Assembly (NCBI GenBank): GCA_030432655.1
Contig: JAUILA010000004.1
Location: 140,988 to 204,987, forward strand
Direction of reading: 5' to 3'
DNA length: 64,000 nt
From: Bacteroidia bacterium
Lineage (GTDB): Bacteria; Bacteroidota; Bacteroidia; Cytophagales; Cyclobacteriaceae
Part shown: positions 63,301 to 64,000 of the stretch, in pieces
How positions within the stretch are numbered: position 1 is the first letter of the stretch
How the letters are laid out: every line of letters starts with the position of its first letter
Notes under the pieces: model-generated
The model's database searches: none
Told to the model about the DNA's origin: nothing
Seen by the model: the letters and a program-made list of their open reading frames with translations, nothing else
Translations under genes and position numbers: made by a program

Positions 63301-64000
63301 CGCACAAAGAATGGTTCGTCCGTAATATTCAGCTCCATCAGGCGGGCTGAATCGAGGTTTGCCCTTACGTTGAACAAGTTGATCCCTTCCCGAAGGTCGA
63401 TCGAACCGGTGGTGGTCAGTTTGAGATTAGGATCATCCACACTGAGATACCCTTCAAAGAATTCCTTGGCAAATCGGGCATCGGTAATGATATTGGAATA
63501 ATTGTAGTCGTTGACACCAATATTCTGTATTTCCCCCCTTAGCACAAAATTGGCCTCTTCCAGGGTGAAACCTGTTCCCTCAATTTCGCCATTCATGGTG
63601 ACCCGCTGAAAGTATTCCTGCCCTGTATACCCGCCGAGGTTAAATCCCTGCATGGTCAGGGCCCCGGTGTAGGTTGATTCGTTGATATTTTCCTCCAGTT
63701 TCAGGTTAATATCCGTGGTTATTCGACCGAGGTTGGTGTTAAATGCTCCGTTGGCCACAAAGTCATTCGGGAATCCAAGGAATTTACTGCTGAGATTTAC
63801 TTCGGTAAAAGGTTCCAGGCGTACATAGGTGGCCGGCCTGACATACGGACGAAGATCGGCTGTTTGTACAAATGAATTGTCCAGGTCAAAATCGATAAAC
63901 GTTTCAGCAAAATCAGGAAGGCCCACCATTCTAAGCCTTCCATTGATCGAAGTGTTGTCCCCGAACCGCAGGTTGGCATTATTGAGGGTCATGTTATTTA
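60369..64000 (-). CDS. tamB: Translocation and assembly module TamB-like protein (partial, 5' end missing)
   Basis: 1209 codons in the window; the reading frame stays open to the right edge, so the N-terminus with its membrane anchor is missing. The C-terminal ~350 residues form the DUF490/TamB domain, with the phrases YSWGVDGNFD-like beta repeats and LLSNQLSYWITQVDENLEI near the end. TamB-like proteins are long periplasmic beta-structures that move phospholipids or help insert outer-membrane proteins. The tail is acidic and disordered (SDEEEQSQEDVP). It overlaps the DUF2279 gene. Confidence 0.9.
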   Translation of the reverse strand, partial: NNMTLNNANLRFGDNTSINGRLRMVGLPDFAETFIDFDLDNSFVQTADLRPYVRPATYVRLEPFTEVNLSSKFLGFPNDFVANGAFNTNLGRITTDINLKLEENINESTYTGALTMQGFNLGGYTGQEYFQRVTMNGEIEGTGFTLEEANFVLRGEIQNIGVNDYNYSNIITDARFAKEFFEGYLSVDDPNLKLTTTGSIDLREGINLFNVRANLDSARLMELNITDEPFFVRSTLSIDAQGLEVDNVQGKARFKDTYLFYRNKALSLDSLEVIAEKEENGYRNIHMFSNLFKADIDGRFDFSVLAADLGRLYEEYRLNFSNDRQEIRNYYAEKDLETEDYSFHYDITLSDMEPLLRVFVPDVDISRDTRVYGSYTGGYTSIFSMNAHPDTVRVGSDVFRENDLQFSISKIADSTDVLAMFYINSADQQLKGIDTRDLYFEGIWNNTHIDFELDIDQVAYPNYARLLGSLDFLPDERVLHFKPSDLSILNKKWEIDPNNRVMFRDKYMIVEALNIFQEEQLLSVQGVVSENPEDALKVSVHSLRLDNLNTITKDQLEGTIDGYAILQDYYNTRKIESDLVVDDFTIENFLIGDIYGKNLWDNTAGQFNSSLYILRQDKRVLDLNGTYTPSEDENELNLTANLNDTELKVLEPFFNDYFTNIQGTASGIVDISGRLRSPFIRGEGRISNGGIHVNYLNTDYTFEGGFYLEPNRIGFQRINLEDVRNQRAMLSGYIGHDNYQDFTMNIEGIMSSFTVLDTRATDNNLFYGTGIATGEISFLGPIRNMQINATAQTERGTRIFIPIGDTETIEQEEYINFVNLSDSVVTRAVEEIKRVDLRGLKLDFDLDITPEAYCEIIFDIKSGDIIRGRGSGDIKLQIDTKGDFNMFGDFEFQEGGYNFTLYNIINKEFQILNSSRITWFGDPYQGLLDISATYDQLASFLPILSQPGTQDDIYQDSPELRRKYPVQVLLNIDGPLLTPNVDFDIMAQELPRNVILADGETKDLEFEFMNFKNRIDEQELKRQVFSLIVLRKFSPLQSFNTGGSITSSVSELLSNQLSYWITQVDENLEIDVDLGNFDQEAFNTFQLRLSYTFLDGRLRVTRAGGFTNQDNRADISSIAGDWTVEYLLSPDGKFKVKMYNRTTYNPINPNEDNQNTITTGFSIIHTQNFDEIREIFKKNKKDPIPSDEEEQSQEDVPLLNTRQDDEETD

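Overview
The window looks like a chromosomal segment of a Bacteroidota bacterium, probably Cytophagales-like, with moderate GC. This rests on TAnnTTTG/TTG-type promoters, a TonB receptor paired with a DUF4249 lipoprotein, the short-form AMP nucleosidase, tandem large ExbD proteins, a fused alpha/beta 2-oxoacid dehydrogenase E1, and an arginine pathway built on an N-acylornithine carbamoyltransferase. No phage, transposase, plasmid or CRISPR signal is visible; almost everything is vertically inherited-looking metabolism and envelope biology.

Layout. 1-2.1 kb: edge of a family 2 glycosyltransferase, gmhB-like phosphatase, RNA-binding protein, trmN6. 2.2-5.1 kb: one-carbon operon fhs-fdhD-DUF7009, functionally linked to an FdhF/YdeP-type molybdoenzyme at 12.7-15.0 kb. 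5.1-10.6 kb (minus): sulfur assimilation, read in the order SAM-I riboswitch, poly-cysteine leader ORF, ferredoxin, metZ, Cys-rich leader ORF plus intrinsic terminator, sulfite reductase, cobA, siroheme synthase. 10.7-12.5 kb: lipoprotein and creD. 15.5-24.5 kb (minus): a complete arginine operon (GNAT-argG-argC-proC-argD-argF'-argB-argE-argH), preceded by an Arg-rich leader ORF. 24.6-29.0 kb (minus): alkB-TonB receptor-DUF4249. 29.2-31.1 kb: lipoprotein, TetR regulator and small membrane proteins. 31.2-42.1 kb: surface-glycan genes (glycosyltransferases, sulfotransferase, flippase, methyltransferase, deacetylase, SpoIIE-type phosphatase) around ruvC. 42.2-48.6 kb: tatD, ansA, tRNA-Ser, exbB/exbD energy-transduction genes and an MFS transporter. 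48.6-55.8 kb: SLC13 permease, AMP nucleosidase, HsdR_N-like nuclease, a duplicated 107-bp intergenic repeat, alanine dehydrogenase, fused E1. 55.8-64.0 kb: lipoproteins, LuxE-like ligase, an atypical sigma-54 response regulator, RNase P RNA, a DUF2279 protein and a partial tamB.

The most interesting signal is regulatory. Three short ORFs sit directly before amino-acid biosynthesis genes and are enriched in the relevant residue: six consecutive Cys codons ending an ORF between the SAM-I riboswitch and ferredoxin/metZ; a 15-residue Cys-rich ORF followed by a perfect terminator just before sulfite reductase, with a 7-nt sequence in the ORF complementary to the terminator loop; and a 35-residue ORF with five Arg codons before the arginine operon. 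Together they suggest ribosome-mediated attenuation of cysteine and arginine synthesis in this lineage. This is an inference from sequence and needs comparative and expression tests.
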